Below the pieces are notes generated by a model. It ran no database searches. It had not been told where the DNA came from and was given only the letters and a program-made list of their open reading frames with translations. A program made the translations under genes and the position numbers. From contig NZ_MSTI01000068.1 of NCBI RefSeq assembly GCF_001949125.1, forward strand, positions 1 to 64,000: DNA of 64,000 nucleotides, given 5' to 3'. The stretch is from Deinococcus marmoris. GTDB lineage: Bacteria > Deinococcota > Deinococci > Deinococcales > Deinococcaceae. Positions 9,634 to 20,734 of the stretch are shown piece after piece (positions within the stretch are counted from its first letter, which is position 1; the number at the start of each line of letters is the position of its first letter).

Positions 9634-9671
9634 CAAAAAGGGCGCGTCCACCCCAACCCGGACGCGCCCTT
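9634..9671 (-). terminator. Terminator downstream of the malic enzyme gene
   Basis: Perfect 12-base stem aagggcgcgtcc / ggacgcgccctt with a 10-base loop, followed on the minus strand by a run of T. It lies just after the malic enzyme stop codon. Confidence 0.85.
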
Positions 9672-9689
9672 CTCCTATTTCCTAACCGC

Positions 9690-11414
9690 CTATTCCACCT
9701 TGAACGGCAGGTACTTGGGCTGCCAGAACTTGGCCTTGACCACTTCCAGCAACTCGTCGTCGCTCAGGCCACGGATGCTGAATTCGGTGGCGACGCCGTC
9801 CTTCAGCGCCTGCTTGATCACGGCCACGGCGACTTCCAAGCTAGCGGCTCCCAGCTCCGACACGGGCGGGAAGGTGCGGCCAGGATGATTCCGCTGGGTG
9901 TAGGCGGCCAGGGCGTAGGCGGATTCGGTGACCATCTCGTCGGTGATCTCGCGCACGCGCGCCAGGATCGCGCCGAAGCCCAGGCCAGGGAAGATGAACG
10001 CGTTGTTGCCCTGCCCGATGGGGTGGGTTTCGCCGTTCAGTTCCACCGGGTCAAAGGGGCTGCCGGTGGCGACGAGGGCCGCGCCATTGCTCCAGCGCAG
10101 CACGTCTTCCGGCAGCGCCTCGCAGTTGGCGGTGGGGTTGGACAGCGGGAAGACCAGCGGGCGGGGGGTGTTCGCCATCGCCGCCTTGACCACTTCCTCG
10201 TCAAAGGTGTTCGGCACGCCGGACAGGCCCAGCAGCACGGTGGCCTTGCCCTCGCGGATCACGTCCAGCAGACCCGTTCCAGCCCAGCCCTCAGTAAACG
10301 CCTTGGGCGTTGCCAGCGACTTCTTGTACTCTTCCATCTGGCGGTCATCGGTCAGCAGGCCGCGCGAATCCAGCACGAAGACGCGCTCGCTGATCTGCTC
10401 CGGGGTCAGCCCCTCGCGCTTCATGCCCTCGCGGATGGCGGCGGCGACTCCGGCCCCACCCGCGCCCGCACCGCTGATGACCACGCGCTGATCGGCCAGC
10501 GTCTCGCCCTTGAGGCGGCAGGCATTCAGCACCCCGGCCAGCACCACCGCGCCGGTTCCCTGGATGTCGTCGTTGAAGCTGGGCACCACCTTGCGGTAGC
10601 GGTTCAGCACCATGAACGCCGTGTCCTTGGAGAAATCTTCCCACTGGATGATCGCTTTGGGGAAGCGTTCCAGGGTGGCCTCCACGAAGCGGTCCACGAA
10701 GCGCAGGTATTCCTCGCCCTTCAGGCGGTCATGCTTGACGCCCAGGTAGGAGGGGTCTTCGCGCAAGTCGGCGCGGCCCGTGCCCACGTCCAGCTCCACC
10801 GGGAGGGTCTTGTCGGGGCCTACGCCGCCCGCCACGGTGTACAGGGACAGCTTGCCGATGCTGATCGCCATGCCGCCGAAGCCCTGATCCCCGATGCCCA
10901 GAATGGCGCTGCTATCCGTCGCCACAATGATCCGCACGTCGTTCAGCGGCACGTTCGCCAGCGCCTTTCCAGCCCGCTCAATATTGTTGGTGCTGAGGGT
11001 CAGGCCGCGCGCGTAACGGTAAATCTGGCTGAACTTCTGCACGGCCAGCCCCACAGTGGGCGTGTAGACGATGGGCAGCATTTCCTCCACATGCGCGGCC
11101 AGCAGCGCGTAAAACAGCACTTCGTTGCGGTCTTGCAGGTTGCGGAGGAACACATGGCGCTCCAGCGGGTCTTTGACCTTGACGTAATCGGCGTAAAGGC
11201 GCTCGGCCAGCACTTCCAGCGTGTCGATCTGCGGGGCCAGCAGGCCGTCCAGATTCAGTTTCTGGCGCTCGTCCTCGGTGAAGGCGGTGCCCTTGTTCAG
11301 CAGCGGAATGCGCGTGAGGTTAAAGCCGGTGACGAGGGGGTGCAGGTAACGGTGGCCGTCTGAGTCGCGTTTGACGTCGTAGTGATCGGTCAGGGGCTGG
11401 GTGGTCTGGGTCAT
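9690..11414 (-). CDS. NAD-dependent malic enzyme (malate to pyruvate + CO2)
   Basis: 574 residues, the length of the large bacterial/eukaryotic malic enzymes. [16 protein letters not shown], then RGLTLSTNN, marks the N-terminal malate domain. [39 protein letters not shown] and [16 protein letters not shown] mark the active-site and Rossmann NAD-binding domains. It decarboxylates malate to pyruvate in the cytoplasm. It lies 48 bases downstream of the ureidoglycine aminohydrolase gene on the same strand. With malate synthase upstream it could close a glyoxylate-oxidising cycle through acetyl-CoA. The start follows a gaggag Shine-Dalgarno. Confidence 0.92.
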   Translation of the reverse strand: MTQTTQPLTDHYDVKRDSDGHRYLHPLVTGFNLTRIPLLNKGTAFTEDERQKLNLDGLLAPQIDTLEVLAERLYADYVKVKDPLERHVFLRNLQDRNEVLFYALLAAHVEEMLPIVYTPTVGLAVQKFSQIYRYARGLTLSTNNIERAGKALANVPLNDVRIIVATDSSAILGIGDQGFGGMAISIGKLSLYTVAGGVGPDKTLPVELDVGTGRADLREDPSYLGVKHDRLKGEEYLRFVDRFVEATLERFPKAIIQWEDFSKDTAFMVLNRYRKVVPSFNDDIQGTGAVVLAGVLNACRLKGETLADQRVVISGAGAGGAGVAAAIREGMKREGLTPEQISERVFVLDSRGLLTDDRQMEEYKKSLATPKAFTEGWAGTGLLDVIREGKATVLLGLSGVPNTFDEEVVKAAMANTPRPLVFPLSNPTANCEALPEDVLRWSNGAALVATGSPFDPVELNGETHPIGQGNNAFIFPGLGFGAILARVREITDEMVTESAYALAAYTQRNHPGRTFPPVSELGAASLEVAVAVIKQALKDGVATEFSIRGLSDDELLEVVKAKFWQPKYLPFKVE

Positions 11415-11462
11415 GGGGTTTCTCCTCTGAAGAGTTAGGCGAAGGGAGGATTACGGGTTAGT

Positions 11463-12227
11463 TCAGAGGCCGGAGCCGAGCATGGACAGCGGGTGACGGT
11501 TCATGTCCTTGTACAGCAGGTATTTGCTCCACTCGCGGCCCAGTGCGCCGTACCACTGCGGGCAGTGTGCGCCCATCCAGATCACGTCGCCCACCGTCAC
11601 GGGGTAGTAGGTTTGCTGCAATTTGTACAGGCCCTCGCCCTCCAGCATCAGCAGGCCGTGTTCCATGTAATGCACTTCCGTGTACGGCAGGCTGGCCCCC
11701 GGCGCGAAGCTCATGGTGCTGACCATGAAGTCAAAGGGAACCTCGTCGGGCAGCAGCTTGCGGGCAATCAGGTGGTCATCGCCCTCAAATTCAAAACCGG
11801 GATTCTCGCGCTCGTTGCCCCAGTACACGCCGGGAGCCGTTACGCCGTCCACCGCCTCATAGGGCTTCTCGAACACGGCCACGCGGGCGTCCGATGTGGC
11901 GGTCAGCCTGTGCGCCACGCCTGCCGGGACGTACACGTAGTCGTACTCTTTGAGGGTGCGCTTCTCGCCGTCTACATCGGCATCTACTTCACCACTCAGC
12001 ACGAAGGCGAAACGCTGGTAGCCGTGTGCGGATTCTTTTGCTGCTGCCCCGGCAGGCATTTCCGCCGTGAACTGCACGAAGCGGGCGCGGGTGCCGATCA
12101 CGGGTGCGATGTGCAGCACGATGGCGCTGCCCGGCCACTCGGCCAGTGCGGTGCGGACGTGCGTTTCGGGCGTGATGACGGCGTGTGCGTTTTCCAGTGC
12201 GCTGCGGGTGGTTCCGAGATGTTTCAT
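11463..12227 (-). CDS. allE: (S)-ureidoglycine aminohydrolase
   Basis: 254 residues with two cupin halves. The N-terminal half has [18 protein letters not shown] and [11 protein letters not shown]; the C-terminal half has [18 protein letters not shown] and [14 protein letters not shown]. These fit the bicupin AllE/YlbA family, whose second cupin binds manganese and removes ammonia from ureidoglycine to give ureidoglycolate. It follows allantoinase and precedes malic enzyme on the same strand. ATG with aaggag upstream (minus strand). Confidence 0.9.
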   Translation of the reverse strand: MKHLGTTRSALENAHAVITPETHVRTALAEWPGSAIVLHIAPVIGTRARFVQFTAEMPAGAAAKESAHGYQRFAFVLSGEVDADVDGEKRTLKEYDYVYVPAGVAHRLTATSDARVAVFEKPYEAVDGVTAPGVYWGNERENPGFEFEGDDHLIARKLLPDEVPFDFMVSTMSFAPGASLPYTEVHYMEHGLLMLEGEGLYKLQQTYYPVTVGDVIWMGAHCPQWYGALGREWSKYLLYKDMNRHPLSMLGSGL

Positions 12228-12271
12228 GGTGGCTCCTTTTGAATGGGTTGAAGTGGAAATCTTTTGCTTTT

Positions 12272-12424
12272 AGCCCCTCCCCCTTTATGGGGGAGGCTGG
12301 GAGGGGGTCACTCTGGCAAGTTGCTGTGCCAATCGAGAAGAAATGGGCCTCTTAAACCGCCTGGTTCTGGCACGCCATGCCCGCTCACCCCCTCCCCAAC
12401 CCTCCCCCATAAAGAGGGAGGGAG
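12272..12424. repeat. Inverted C-rich repeat between allE and allB
   Basis: Left arm cccctccccctttatggggg plus gaggctgggagggggt; right arm accccctccccaaccctccc plus ccataaagagggagg. The arms are complementary and about 70 bases apart. A shorter relative lies near 43511-43575. It separates allB from allE but shows no T-run, so readthrough is possible. Confidence 0.6.
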
Positions 12425-12431
12425 AAAGGAT

Positions 12432-13772
12432 TCAAGCCCCAGGCCGCAGCAAACGCCCGCGCACGGTGTCGTCAAACTTGCCGTCCTGATAGACCGTCCG
12501 GCCCCGCGACAGCGTGTGCGTCACGCGGCCCTGGTAGTCCTCGCCCCCAAAGGGGTTCTGCTGCCAGCGGTCATGCAGCTCGGTCAGTTTGAAGGTCTCG
12601 TCCAGGCGCACCAGGGCGAGATCCGCGTCAGCGCCAACGTCCAGACGGCCCTTGCCCGGCAGGTTGAAGCGGCGAGCGGGATTCAGGGCGCTCAGGGCGG
12701 CGATGGCTTCCAGCGGCAGTTTGCGCTTTCCATAACCGTCGGTGAGCAGCACGTTCAACGTACTCTGCGCCCCGCTGATGCCGCCCCACAGCGCGAAGAA
12801 GTCGTCGCTGGTCTTCATGTCGGGCGGTGCGGGCGAGTGGTCCGAACCCACGATGTCAATGTGTCCGGCCAGCAGCTCGGCCCACAGCTCGTCCTGCACG
12901 GCTTTGGAGCGCAGGGGCGGCGCGCATTTCAGGGCCGCGCCCACGCGTTCAACATCCTCGTCGGTGAAGTGCAGGTAGTGGGGGCAGGTTTCAATGGTCA
13001 CGTCCACGCCGCGCTGCTTGGCCTCATACGCCAGCGCCACCGCCCGCCCGCTGCTCATGTGGACGAGGTGCAGGGCGGCTCCAGTTTCCTCTGCGAACAG
13101 CAGGGCGCGGGTCACGGCTTCCAGTTCGGCCAGCACCGGGCGGCTGTCCAGATAGTCGCGCACGCCCTTGTGCCCGCCCGCCCGCACCTGTTCGGTCAGG
13201 CCACGCGTCAGCTCATTGCTCTCGGCGTGGGTGCCGACGAGGAGGCCGTGGCGTTTGGCCGTTCGCATTCCTTCCAGCAGCGTCAAATCATCCACCGCCG
13301 GAAATTCCTCCAGCCCGCTGTGGCTCATGAAGGCTTTGAAGGCGATGACTCCGGCTTCGGCCAGCTCATCCAGGCGGTCCAGATTGATGGGGGTTAATCC
13401 GCCCCACAGCCCAAAATCCACCAGCGACTTTTGCTCGCCGATCTCGCGCTTGGCATCAAATTCTGCGCGGCCCAGCACGGGGGGCGAGGAGTTGAGGGGC
13501 ATATCCAGAAACGACGTGCCACCACCTGCCACCAGCGCCCGCGAACCGGTTTCAAAGCCTTCCCAGTGGGTGCGGCCTGGCTCGTTGAAGTGAACGTGTG
13601 CGTCCACCACGCCGGGGAAGATGTGCAAGCCGGAGGCGTCCAGCGCCTTGCCGTCTGCCGTGATTTCCTCTGAGACTTCCACGAGCTGTCCGCCGCTGAT
13701 GCCCAGGTCTGCGCGGCGCGGCCCTTCTGGCGTGACGAGGGTGCCGCCGCGCACGATCAGATCAAAGGTCAT
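12432..13772 (-). CDS. allB: Allantoinase
   Basis: 446 residues. Opens allantoin to allantoate. DAHVHFNEPGRTHWEGF is the metal-binding HxH region of cyclic amidohydrolases. FKAFMSHSGLEEFP carries the lysine that is carbamylated to bridge two metals. TCPHYLHFTDEDV and IVGSDHSPAPP supply the later His and Asp ligands. Allantoinase is preferred to dihydropyrimidinase because allC and allE flank it. Repeat A copy 2 lies directly upstream, between this gene and allC. Confidence 0.92.
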   Translation of the reverse strand: MTFDLIVRGGTLVTPEGPRRADLGISGGQLVEVSEEITADGKALDASGLHIFPGVVDAHVHFNEPGRTHWEGFETGSRALVAGGGTSFLDMPLNSSPPVLGRAEFDAKREIGEQKSLVDFGLWGGLTPINLDRLDELAEAGVIAFKAFMSHSGLEEFPAVDDLTLLEGMRTAKRHGLLVGTHAESNELTRGLTEQVRAGGHKGVRDYLDSRPVLAELEAVTRALLFAEETGAALHLVHMSSGRAVALAYEAKQRGVDVTIETCPHYLHFTDEDVERVGAALKCAPPLRSKAVQDELWAELLAGHIDIVGSDHSPAPPDMKTSDDFFALWGGISGAQSTLNVLLTDGYGKRKLPLEAIAALSALNPARRFNLPGKGRLDVGADADLALVRLDETFKLTELHDRWQQNPFGGEDYQGRVTHTLSRGRTVYQDGKFDDTVRGRLLRPGA

Positions 13773-13776
13773 AAAA

Positions 13777-13905
13777 CCTCCGATTGAATCGTTTGCGAAA
13801 ACGATGAAAATCCGAGCGGAGCGAGAAGGAGAAAAACAAATTCCGGGCGTGGAGTCAACAAATCGGCGCTTTCCCGGTTTGTTGACAGAGCAGACGGAAT
13901 TTGTT
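13777..13905 (+). repeat. Structured dispersed repeat A, copy 2
   Basis: Starts with a worn cctccgatt end and finishes cagacggaatttgt. Hairpin 1 is atcgtttgcgaaaacgat. Hairpin 2 pairs gtcaacaaatcgg with ccggtttgttgac. Both stems differ in sequence from copies 1 and 5 but still pair. The element fills the space between the allC stop codon (13906-13908) and the allB start. Confidence 0.85.
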
Positions 13906-15171
13906 TCATGCGGTTGCGTTCTCGTCGGCCAGCAGGTGCAGGAAGCGCACGCTCAGGCGCAGGGCGTCGGCCACGTCCTCCACCAAGACCAGTTCGTCGG
14001 GGTGGTGGCTCAGCGCGTTGGGCGAGCGCACGAACAGCATGGCGGACGGCATGTGCGCGGCCATGATCATGGCGTCGTGGCCTGCGCCGCTGACCAGTTC
14101 GGGGTGCGGCAGGCCCTCGGCCTCGGCGGCGCGGTGTAGCAGCGTCTTGAAAGAGTCAGACATCGGCGTGGCCTGCTCCTCCATCTTGGGCGTGATGGTC
14201 ACGGTGACGCCGCGTTCCTCGGAGACGGACTGAGCCACGTTCAGAAGATGTTCCAGCGCTTTCAACCGCACCTCATCCTTGGCGTGGCGGATGTCCAGCG
14301 TGCAGTTGGCCTCGCCGGGAATCACGTTCATGGCTCCGGGCAATGCCTGCATCACGCCCACGGTAGCAACCAGACCGGGGGTGGCGCGGGCCACGTCCTC
14401 GGCGGCCACGGCGAAGCGGGCGGCGGCGGCCAGCGCGTCGCGGCGCAGGTTCATGGGCGTCGTTCCAGCGTGCGAAGCCTGTCCCACGAAATTCAGAATG
14501 AATCGGTTCTGACCCGCGATGCCCTCCACCACGCCCAGCGATACGCCCAGGTCCTGCAAGACTGGCCCCTGCTCGGCGTGAATCTCAAAGTAGCCCAGTG
14601 CCTGACCCGTGTACTGCGCCGCGCCGATTTCCTCCACGTTCAGGCCGTACTCGGTGATGGCGTCGCGCACGCTCTGGCCCGCCGCATCGCGCAGCTCCAG
14701 CATGTCGTCCACGGTGCCCACCAGCGCCCGGCTGCCGATAAAGGGCACGCCGTAGCGCACGCCTTCTTCCTCCGAGAAGCCCACGACTTCCACGGCGTAG
14801 GGCAGCGCCTGACCCTTGACCGCTTCCAGCATGGCGTAACCCATCACCACGCCCAGAATGCCGTCATACGCGCCCGCGTTCGGCACGGTGTCCAGGTGAG
14901 AGGCCAGATACAGCGTCGGCCCACCTGGCGTCGGCCCACTCAGGTGTGAGCGCAGGTTTCCGGCAGCGTCTTCGTAAGTGGTCATGCCCAGTTCGTCGGC
15001 CCATTTCGTCAGGTAGTCATGCACCTGATGCGTGGTGGGGCACAGGAAGGGACGGTTGGTTTCGCCCTCCACTTCCGTGTAGCAGGCCAGCGCGGCGCAG
15101 GCGTCCATGATCTTCTGGCTCAGTGCCTGGACGGTTTCGTTGGAGACAGCGGACTGAGAGTTGGCGGTCAT
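13906..15171 (-). CDS. allC: Allantoate amidohydrolase (M20 family)
   Basis: 421 residues. Hydrolyses allantoate to ureidoglycine, CO2 and ammonia. LYLASHLDTVPNAGAYDG holds the first metal ligands. FSEEEGVRYGVPFIGSRAL holds the catalytic and bridging glutamates. AEQGPVLQD and SGAGHDAM hold the later His ligands. Length and motifs fit the AllC/hydantoinase-carbamoylase branch of M20 peptidases. The start overlaps the preceding malate synthase-like gene by ATGA, so the two are coupled. Downstream lies repeat A copy 2, then allB. Confidence 0.9.
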   Translation of the reverse strand: MTANSQSAVSNETVQALSQKIMDACAALACYTEVEGETNRPFLCPTTHQVHDYLTKWADELGMTTYEDAAGNLRSHLSGPTPGGPTLYLASHLDTVPNAGAYDGILGVVMGYAMLEAVKGQALPYAVEVVGFSEEEGVRYGVPFIGSRALVGTVDDMLELRDAAGQSVRDAITEYGLNVEEIGAAQYTGQALGYFEIHAEQGPVLQDLGVSLGVVEGIAGQNRFILNFVGQASHAGTTPMNLRRDALAAAARFAVAAEDVARATPGLVATVGVMQALPGAMNVIPGEANCTLDIRHAKDEVRLKALEHLLNVAQSVSEERGVTVTITPKMEEQATPMSDSFKTLLHRAAEAEGLPHPELVSGAGHDAMIMAAHMPSAMLFVRSPNALSHHPDELVLVEDVADALRLSVRFLHLLADENATA

Positions 15172-16547
15172 ACGGTGGCCTCCTGGGGCTGAAGCAATTG
15201 CGCGGCGCGGGGAAAATACTCGGGGCAGACGGGGGCCAGCACCAGATGATCAAGGAGGCGGGCCTGCGCGGTGTTGTCGCCAGCCAGAGCGCGGCGTTCG
15301 GAGAGATAGCGGTCAGAGGTCAGCCTATCGCCGCCTTCCAGTTCCGCCTCGCACTGAACCCACTGCCACAACTGGGCGCGGGCCAGCTCGGCGGTGGCGG
15401 TGTCCTCAATGCGTCCGTTGCGGACCACCACGCCGCGTCCGTCGTACCACGCCTCAAACACAGCCAGCGCGAGGCCGATGCTGTCCTGTACGACGTTCAG
15501 TGGCAGGGGACGAGGGGCGGGCAGGTCCAGCAGACGCTCCAGCGTGCGCTCGGCAGTTTCGGCGGGCAGGGGCTGTGAAACTTCATTGCCAAACGCCCCA
15601 CGCACCGAATCCAGCAGCATCGGCAGTCCGGCCCAAGCTGCCACGTAGCCCTGCGCGGCTTCCCGCACTTTGTCGGCCCGCACGGCGTCCAGCGTGGGCT
15701 GGGGATTCTGGGCATTCGGCGCGACGGCGGCGCTGCCCCCGATGGCCTGTGCGCCGCGTGCCTCGCAGACGCGCACCAGCGCCTCGGCGTAGGCGCGCAT
15801 GGCGTCCAGATCCATCGTCAGGTCATTGCGCGGCGGCATGGCTCCGCGCTGTGCGCCCACGCGTTTGGTCAGGCTGAACACGTAATCCCAGCGCCCGGCG
15901 TTCAGTCCGAAGGCCCGCCCGTGCAGCGCGTACAGCAGCGCGTCGGCGTGCAGGCAGGCAGCGTAGGTTTCAATCTGCACGCAGACCTTGATGGCGTTCT
16001 GCTTCAGACCCAGATGCGTCTCGGCCAGCGCCAGCGCGTCCTCCCACAGCCCCGCTTCCTCCACCGTTTCCAGCTTGGGAATGTAGATGTGCATGGGCTT
16101 TTCGGGTCGCGCGGCCAGGATGACGCCCAGATCACAGAGGGCGGCGATGGCGGGGCCGCCGAAATCCAGGTGTTCTTCCACTGCATACAACGCACGGGGC
16201 CGGGCCAGGATGGGCTTGTCGCTTTTCGCCGCCGTTTCCACCGCCGCGTAAGCCGTTTCCACGTTGGCACGCGTAGGTGTGAAGGTATCGTCAAAATCCA
16301 GCACCAGCGCGTCCGCATCCGAGTTCAGCGCGGCGTCCAGGGCTTTCAGATCGGAGGCTTCCACGATCAGCTCCACCCGGCGGTCTTTCAGATCGTCGGG
16401 CAGCGCGGCGGCCTGATAGTCCGGGGGCGTGGTTGGCGCAGGTTGCGTATCGCTAGACAGTCCCTCCCAGCGTGTCCTGAGCTGGCGGTGCAGTTCGGCC
16501 ATCAGGGTTTGCGCGGCGGGTTTGAGCTTGAGCGGAAATGAATTCAT
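15168..16547 (-). CDS. Divergent malate synthase-like protein
   Basis: 459 residues, some 65 shorter than the true malate synthase A nearby (17452-19029) and clearly its paralogue. Retained: catalytic Arg context ILARPRALYAVEEHL, metal-site Glu and Asp contexts CVQIETYAACL and GRWDYVFSLTK, and the catalytic Asp context IEDTATAELARAQLWQW. The tryptophan-rich RGWHLPEKH stretch of malate synthase is changed to RALYAVEEH. It is translationally coupled to allC, with aggagg before its ATG. A glyoxylate-related reaction in ureidoglycolate breakdown is an inference; it may also be a plain second malate synthase. Confidence 0.75.
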   Translation of the reverse strand: MNSFPLKLKPAAQTLMAELHRQLRTRWEGLSSDTQPAPTTPPDYQAAALPDDLKDRRVELIVEASDLKALDAALNSDADALVLDFDDTFTPTRANVETAYAAVETAAKSDKPILARPRALYAVEEHLDFGGPAIAALCDLGVILAARPEKPMHIYIPKLETVEEAGLWEDALALAETHLGLKQNAIKVCVQIETYAACLHADALLYALHGRAFGLNAGRWDYVFSLTKRVGAQRGAMPPRNDLTMDLDAMRAYAEALVRVCEARGAQAIGGSAAVAPNAQNPQPTLDAVRADKVREAAQGYVAAWAGLPMLLDSVRGAFGNEVSQPLPAETAERTLERLLDLPAPRPLPLNVVQDSIGLALAVFEAWYDGRGVVVRNGRIEDTATAELARAQLWQWVQCEAELEGGDRLTSDRYLSERRALAGDNTAQARLLDHLVLAPVCPEYFPRAAQLLQPQEATV

Positions 16548-16569
16548 GGGCGAACCTCCTGAACTTACT

Positions 16570-16579
16570 TAGTCGTCTA
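16570..16579 (-). promoter_or_regulatory. Candidate operator, shared with the glyoxylate carboligase promoter
   Basis: tagtcgtcta matches nine of ten bases of the perfect palindrome tagacgtcta in the gcl promoter (26452-26461). It stands 22 bases before the malate synthase-like start. A weak TTGCAG with a 17-base spacer to TAAGTA surrounds it on the minus strand. Confidence 0.4.
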
Positions 16580-16590
16580 TCTATCGGGCT

Positions 16591-16624
16591 GCAAAAAGAG
16601 GCGTCCATGCCTGTGCGGACGCCT
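16591..16624 (-). terminator. Terminator downstream of the iclR gene
   Basis: Stem ggcgtcc / ggacgcc with a 10-base loop, followed on the minus strand by tcttttt. It ends the malate synthase-IclR transcript before the malate synthase-like/allC operon. Confidence 0.8.
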
Positions 16625-16636
16625 TCGATCTTTGAA

Positions 16637-17451
16637 TTACGGTGTCCAGCCCAGCCGTGCCGAGATCACGCGCGAGGCTGCTTCCATACGCTCGTAGAAC
16701 GCCGGAACCTGCTCGCGGCTGAAGCGTGAGGTAGGCGCGGAGATACTCAGCGAGGCCACCACCTGACGGGTGTGATCGCGCAGCGGCGTGGCCATGCAGC
16801 GCACGCCGATCTCGCGTTCCTCGTCGTCCAGCGCGAAGCCCTGATCGCGCACCTTCGCCAGCTCTTTCAGGTAGGCGGGCAGCGTGGTGATCGAATTGGG
16901 TGTGAAGGCGGCGTAGGGTTGTTCTCCCAGCCGCCCGGCCACATCTTCCTCGCCCTGCCACGCCAGCAGCACCTTGCCCACGCCGGAGCAGTTCAGCAGC
17001 GTGCCCGCGCCCAGTTGCGCGAACATCCGCACCAGTTGGCGGCCCTCCACTTGATGCACGTACACCGCCTCGTTCTCGCGCAGCACGGCCAGATTGGCAG
17101 TTTCGCCCAGATCATTGACCAGCGAGATCATCTCGGACTGCGCGGCGTTCATCAGCGTGTTGCGTCCAGCAAAGGCCGCGCCCACCTGATACGAGCGCAC
17201 GCCCACGCTGAACTGGCCGCTGCGTTCCTCCCACTCCACAAAACCGCTCTGGCGCAGGGTTTCCAGCAAACGGTAGGTGGTGCTGGCCGACAGCCCCGCT
17301 GCCTTCGCCACCTGCGTCAGAGACGCCTGCCCCAGTTCCGCCAGCGAGGTCAGCACCTTGAGTCCGCGTTCCAGCGTCCGCACGCTGCCCGCGTCGCCGG
17401 TGCGGGCGCGGCCTGTCTTCTGGCGGGTGTTGGGGGGAGAGGTGTCGGTCA

Positions 17452-17452
<1 letters not shown>
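16637..17452 (-). CDS. IclR-family transcriptional regulator
   Basis: 271 residues. VRTLERGLKVLTSLAELG, then LTQVAKAAGLSASTTYRLLE, is the winged helix of the family. The C-terminal two thirds (VYVHQVEGRQLVRMFAQLGA, CSGVGKVLLAWQ, EREIGVRCMATPL) form the ligand-binding domain. IclR relatives such as AllR respond to glyoxylate or allantoin, which suits this location. The start codon shares one base with the malate synthase stop (TAATG), so the two are translated together. The longer frame to 17731 lies within malate synthase and is rejected. Confidence 0.92.
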
Positions 17453-19029
<1,577 letters not shown>

Positions 19030-19358
19030 GAGACTCCTTGACGGGAAAAAGGGTGGGAAGTGACATCCCTGAACCGGGACTGGCCTGTCTGAACTGGGAA
19101 CCCCTGGACTGCTGCGCTCGGCTGCGTGACTCGATGCTGCGCTACTAAATTCCGTGCAATGAACTTGATTTTCATTGTACGCAAACTAGAGGCAAATGTG
19201 AATCCCCTGTCCGTTTCGCAGGGACAGGGAATGTCTACATCACCGGGGCTGTGGGTTTTTGCTGACCGTTGGGCCTGTCTTGCCGCACAGACACCTTCGG
19301 GGGCGGCCTCAAAGCGAAGGGGAGACGAACGCGCCGCCTCCCCTCGTCCTGCCGGGGT
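19030..19358. other. Intergenic region between VanW gene and aceB
   Basis: Contains the aceB upstream inverted repeat (19155-19179) and a strong hairpin, tcccctgtcc / gggacaggga (19203-19230). G/C-rich complementary runs near 19318-19345 could end the VanW transcript. No convincing gene. Confidence 0.5.
19155..19179. promoter_or_regulatory. Inverted repeat upstream of aceB, candidate regulator site
   Basis: Arms tgcaatgaa and tttcattgta, about 126 bases before the aceB start. It lies in a locally AT-rich patch that also offers -10-like sequence on the minus strand. IclR itself is the nearest candidate binder; this is inference. Confidence 0.4.
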
Positions 19359-20663
19359 TTACCGCAGCCGGTCATCCCCTGGAGCCACCGCGAATACGCC
19401 GCCCCACGCCTTGTACCGGCTGACGAAATCCTCTTTTTTCTGCTTTCCGTCTGTGGAGGTGACGGTCCGTGTGATGACCGCTTTCATTCCGGCAGCGGGC
19501 ATGTCCACGCGCCGTGCTGCGCCCTTTTCTAAGGCGCGGTCTACCATGAACGTCGGATCGGGGGCGGGTTTGCGGGCGCTGATGGCTGGTTCGGAGATGC
19601 TGACCTTCCGCCCGTCGTCCGCCCCGAACAGGCTGACCATCAGCGTCTCGGCCTTCAGATCCCACTCGGTCTGCACCAGCAGCGGCGCGGCGGTGTCGTT
19701 CTTCCAGCGCAGATCCTTGCTGGGTGCGTACACGGCGGCGTCCAGACCCGGTTCCTCGTAGTAGCCCACCAGATAGGAATGCTCGTGGCGTTCGGTGATG
19801 GGTAGCCCGGCGTTAAAGGCCGCGCGGAAGACGGTGGTGCTGACCTGACAGATACCGCCGCCGTCCTCGGTGGAGAGGGTGTTGCCCGTGACCACATACC
19901 CAGGCTGAAAGCCAGTCGCCGAGTTGATCGGCCCGATCAGGGCGTTGAAGCTGAATGTCCTGCCCGGCGCGACCCACGCGCCCTGCACCCTTTCCGCACC
20001 CGTACGGATGTTATGCACCCGGAAATCGGGGCTGCCCGCGAAGCTGGACTGACCGCTCGCCAGATGACCGATCTTCTTTGCGGCGGCCCAACCCACACTG
20101 CGGGCCGGGGCTTCCAGCGCAACCGTCAGCGTGCTGCGCGTCTCACCGCCCAGAACTGCTTTCAGGAGGGTCTTCTCGCTGGCTGCGCGGTCCACTTTCC
20201 AGCCGGTGCGGGCCTCACCGATCCAGTCCTTGCCCACCTGACGAAAGCGGATATCGCGCGGTTGCCGGTCATCGATCCCGGTATAAGCCTTGTCCAGCGC
20301 TGTGCGGGCGGCGTTCAGGTTGCCCGCTGCTCTGATCTGCGCGAATTGTTCGGCACTCAGGTCCACTGTGGCCGACATGTTCAGCAGCGGACGCTCCACC
20401 TGCCCGCCCACCAGACGCGGCTCCGGCACCGTCCAGCGCAGTTCCAGCGGCTGTTCTGTCTTCTGTAGCCTGACGGTGTTCGGTTCTGTGGTCACTGTGC
20501 TCGTATTGCCTGTGGCAGGCGCGGGCGGCATTGGGGAGACAGCGGCAGCCAGGACGGGCGGTGCTTTGGTCACCGCCTCGGCCTCGGCTGGCCCGCAGCC
20601 CGTCAGCAGACTGCCCAGCACGGTCAGGCTGGCAGAAATCAAAAGAACTTTAAATGAGGTCAT
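19359..20663 (-). CDS. VanW-family lipoprotein
   Basis: 434 residues. The N-terminal signal LLISASLTVLGSLLTGCGP ends in a lipobox LTGC, so the protein is probably anchored to a membrane by a lipid at that Cys. The VanW core follows in the second half: FSFNALIGPINSATGFQPGY, EDGGGICQVSTTVFRAA, and ITERHEHSYLVGYYEEPGLD. VanW-type proteins are linked to cell-wall and vancomycin gene clusters, but their reaction is not established. It sits downstream of the fasciclin gene and separated from it by a terminator. It has no clear link to the purine genes around it. Confidence 0.85.
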   Translation of the reverse strand: MTSFKVLLISASLTVLGSLLTGCGPAEAEAVTKAPPVLAAAVSPMPPAPATGNTSTVTTEPNTVRLQKTEQPLELRWTVPEPRLVGGQVERPLLNMSATVDLSAEQFAQIRAAGNLNAARTALDKAYTGIDDRQPRDIRFRQVGKDWIGEARTGWKVDRAASEKTLLKAVLGGETRSTLTVALEAPARSVGWAAAKKIGHLASGQSSFAGSPDFRVHNIRTGAERVQGAWVAPGRTFSFNALIGPINSATGFQPGYVVTGNTLSTEDGGGICQVSTTVFRAAFNAGLPITERHEHSYLVGYYEEPGLDAAVYAPSKDLRWKNDTAAPLLVQTEWDLKAETLMVSLFGADDGRKVSISEPAISARKPAPDPTFMVDRALEKGAARRVDMPAAGMKAVITRTVTSTDGKQKKEDFVSRYKAWGGVFAVAPGDDRLR

Positions 20664-20686
20664 GAATATTTTCCTCTCTGAACGGC

Positions 20687-20718
20687 AAAAGGGGGAGAGG
20701 CCCGTAAGCTTCTCCCCC
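20687..20718 (-). terminator. Terminator after the fasciclin gene
   Basis: Stem gggggaga / tctccccc with a 12-base loop, followed on the minus strand by tttt. It lies between the fasciclin stop and the VanW start. Confidence 0.8.
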
Positions 20719-20734
20719 AGTGTGTCGAATGCGC

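Noticed and set aside
9528..11363. 611-codon plus-strand frame opposite malic enzyme
   Set aside because: Shadow of the minus-strand gene: high-GC codon bias on one strand opens the other. The product is rich in Arg, Ala, Gly and His and has no family likeness. The same holds for the 960-codon frame opposite the PBP gene (38314-41196) and that opposite the YhgE-like gene (8577-9656).
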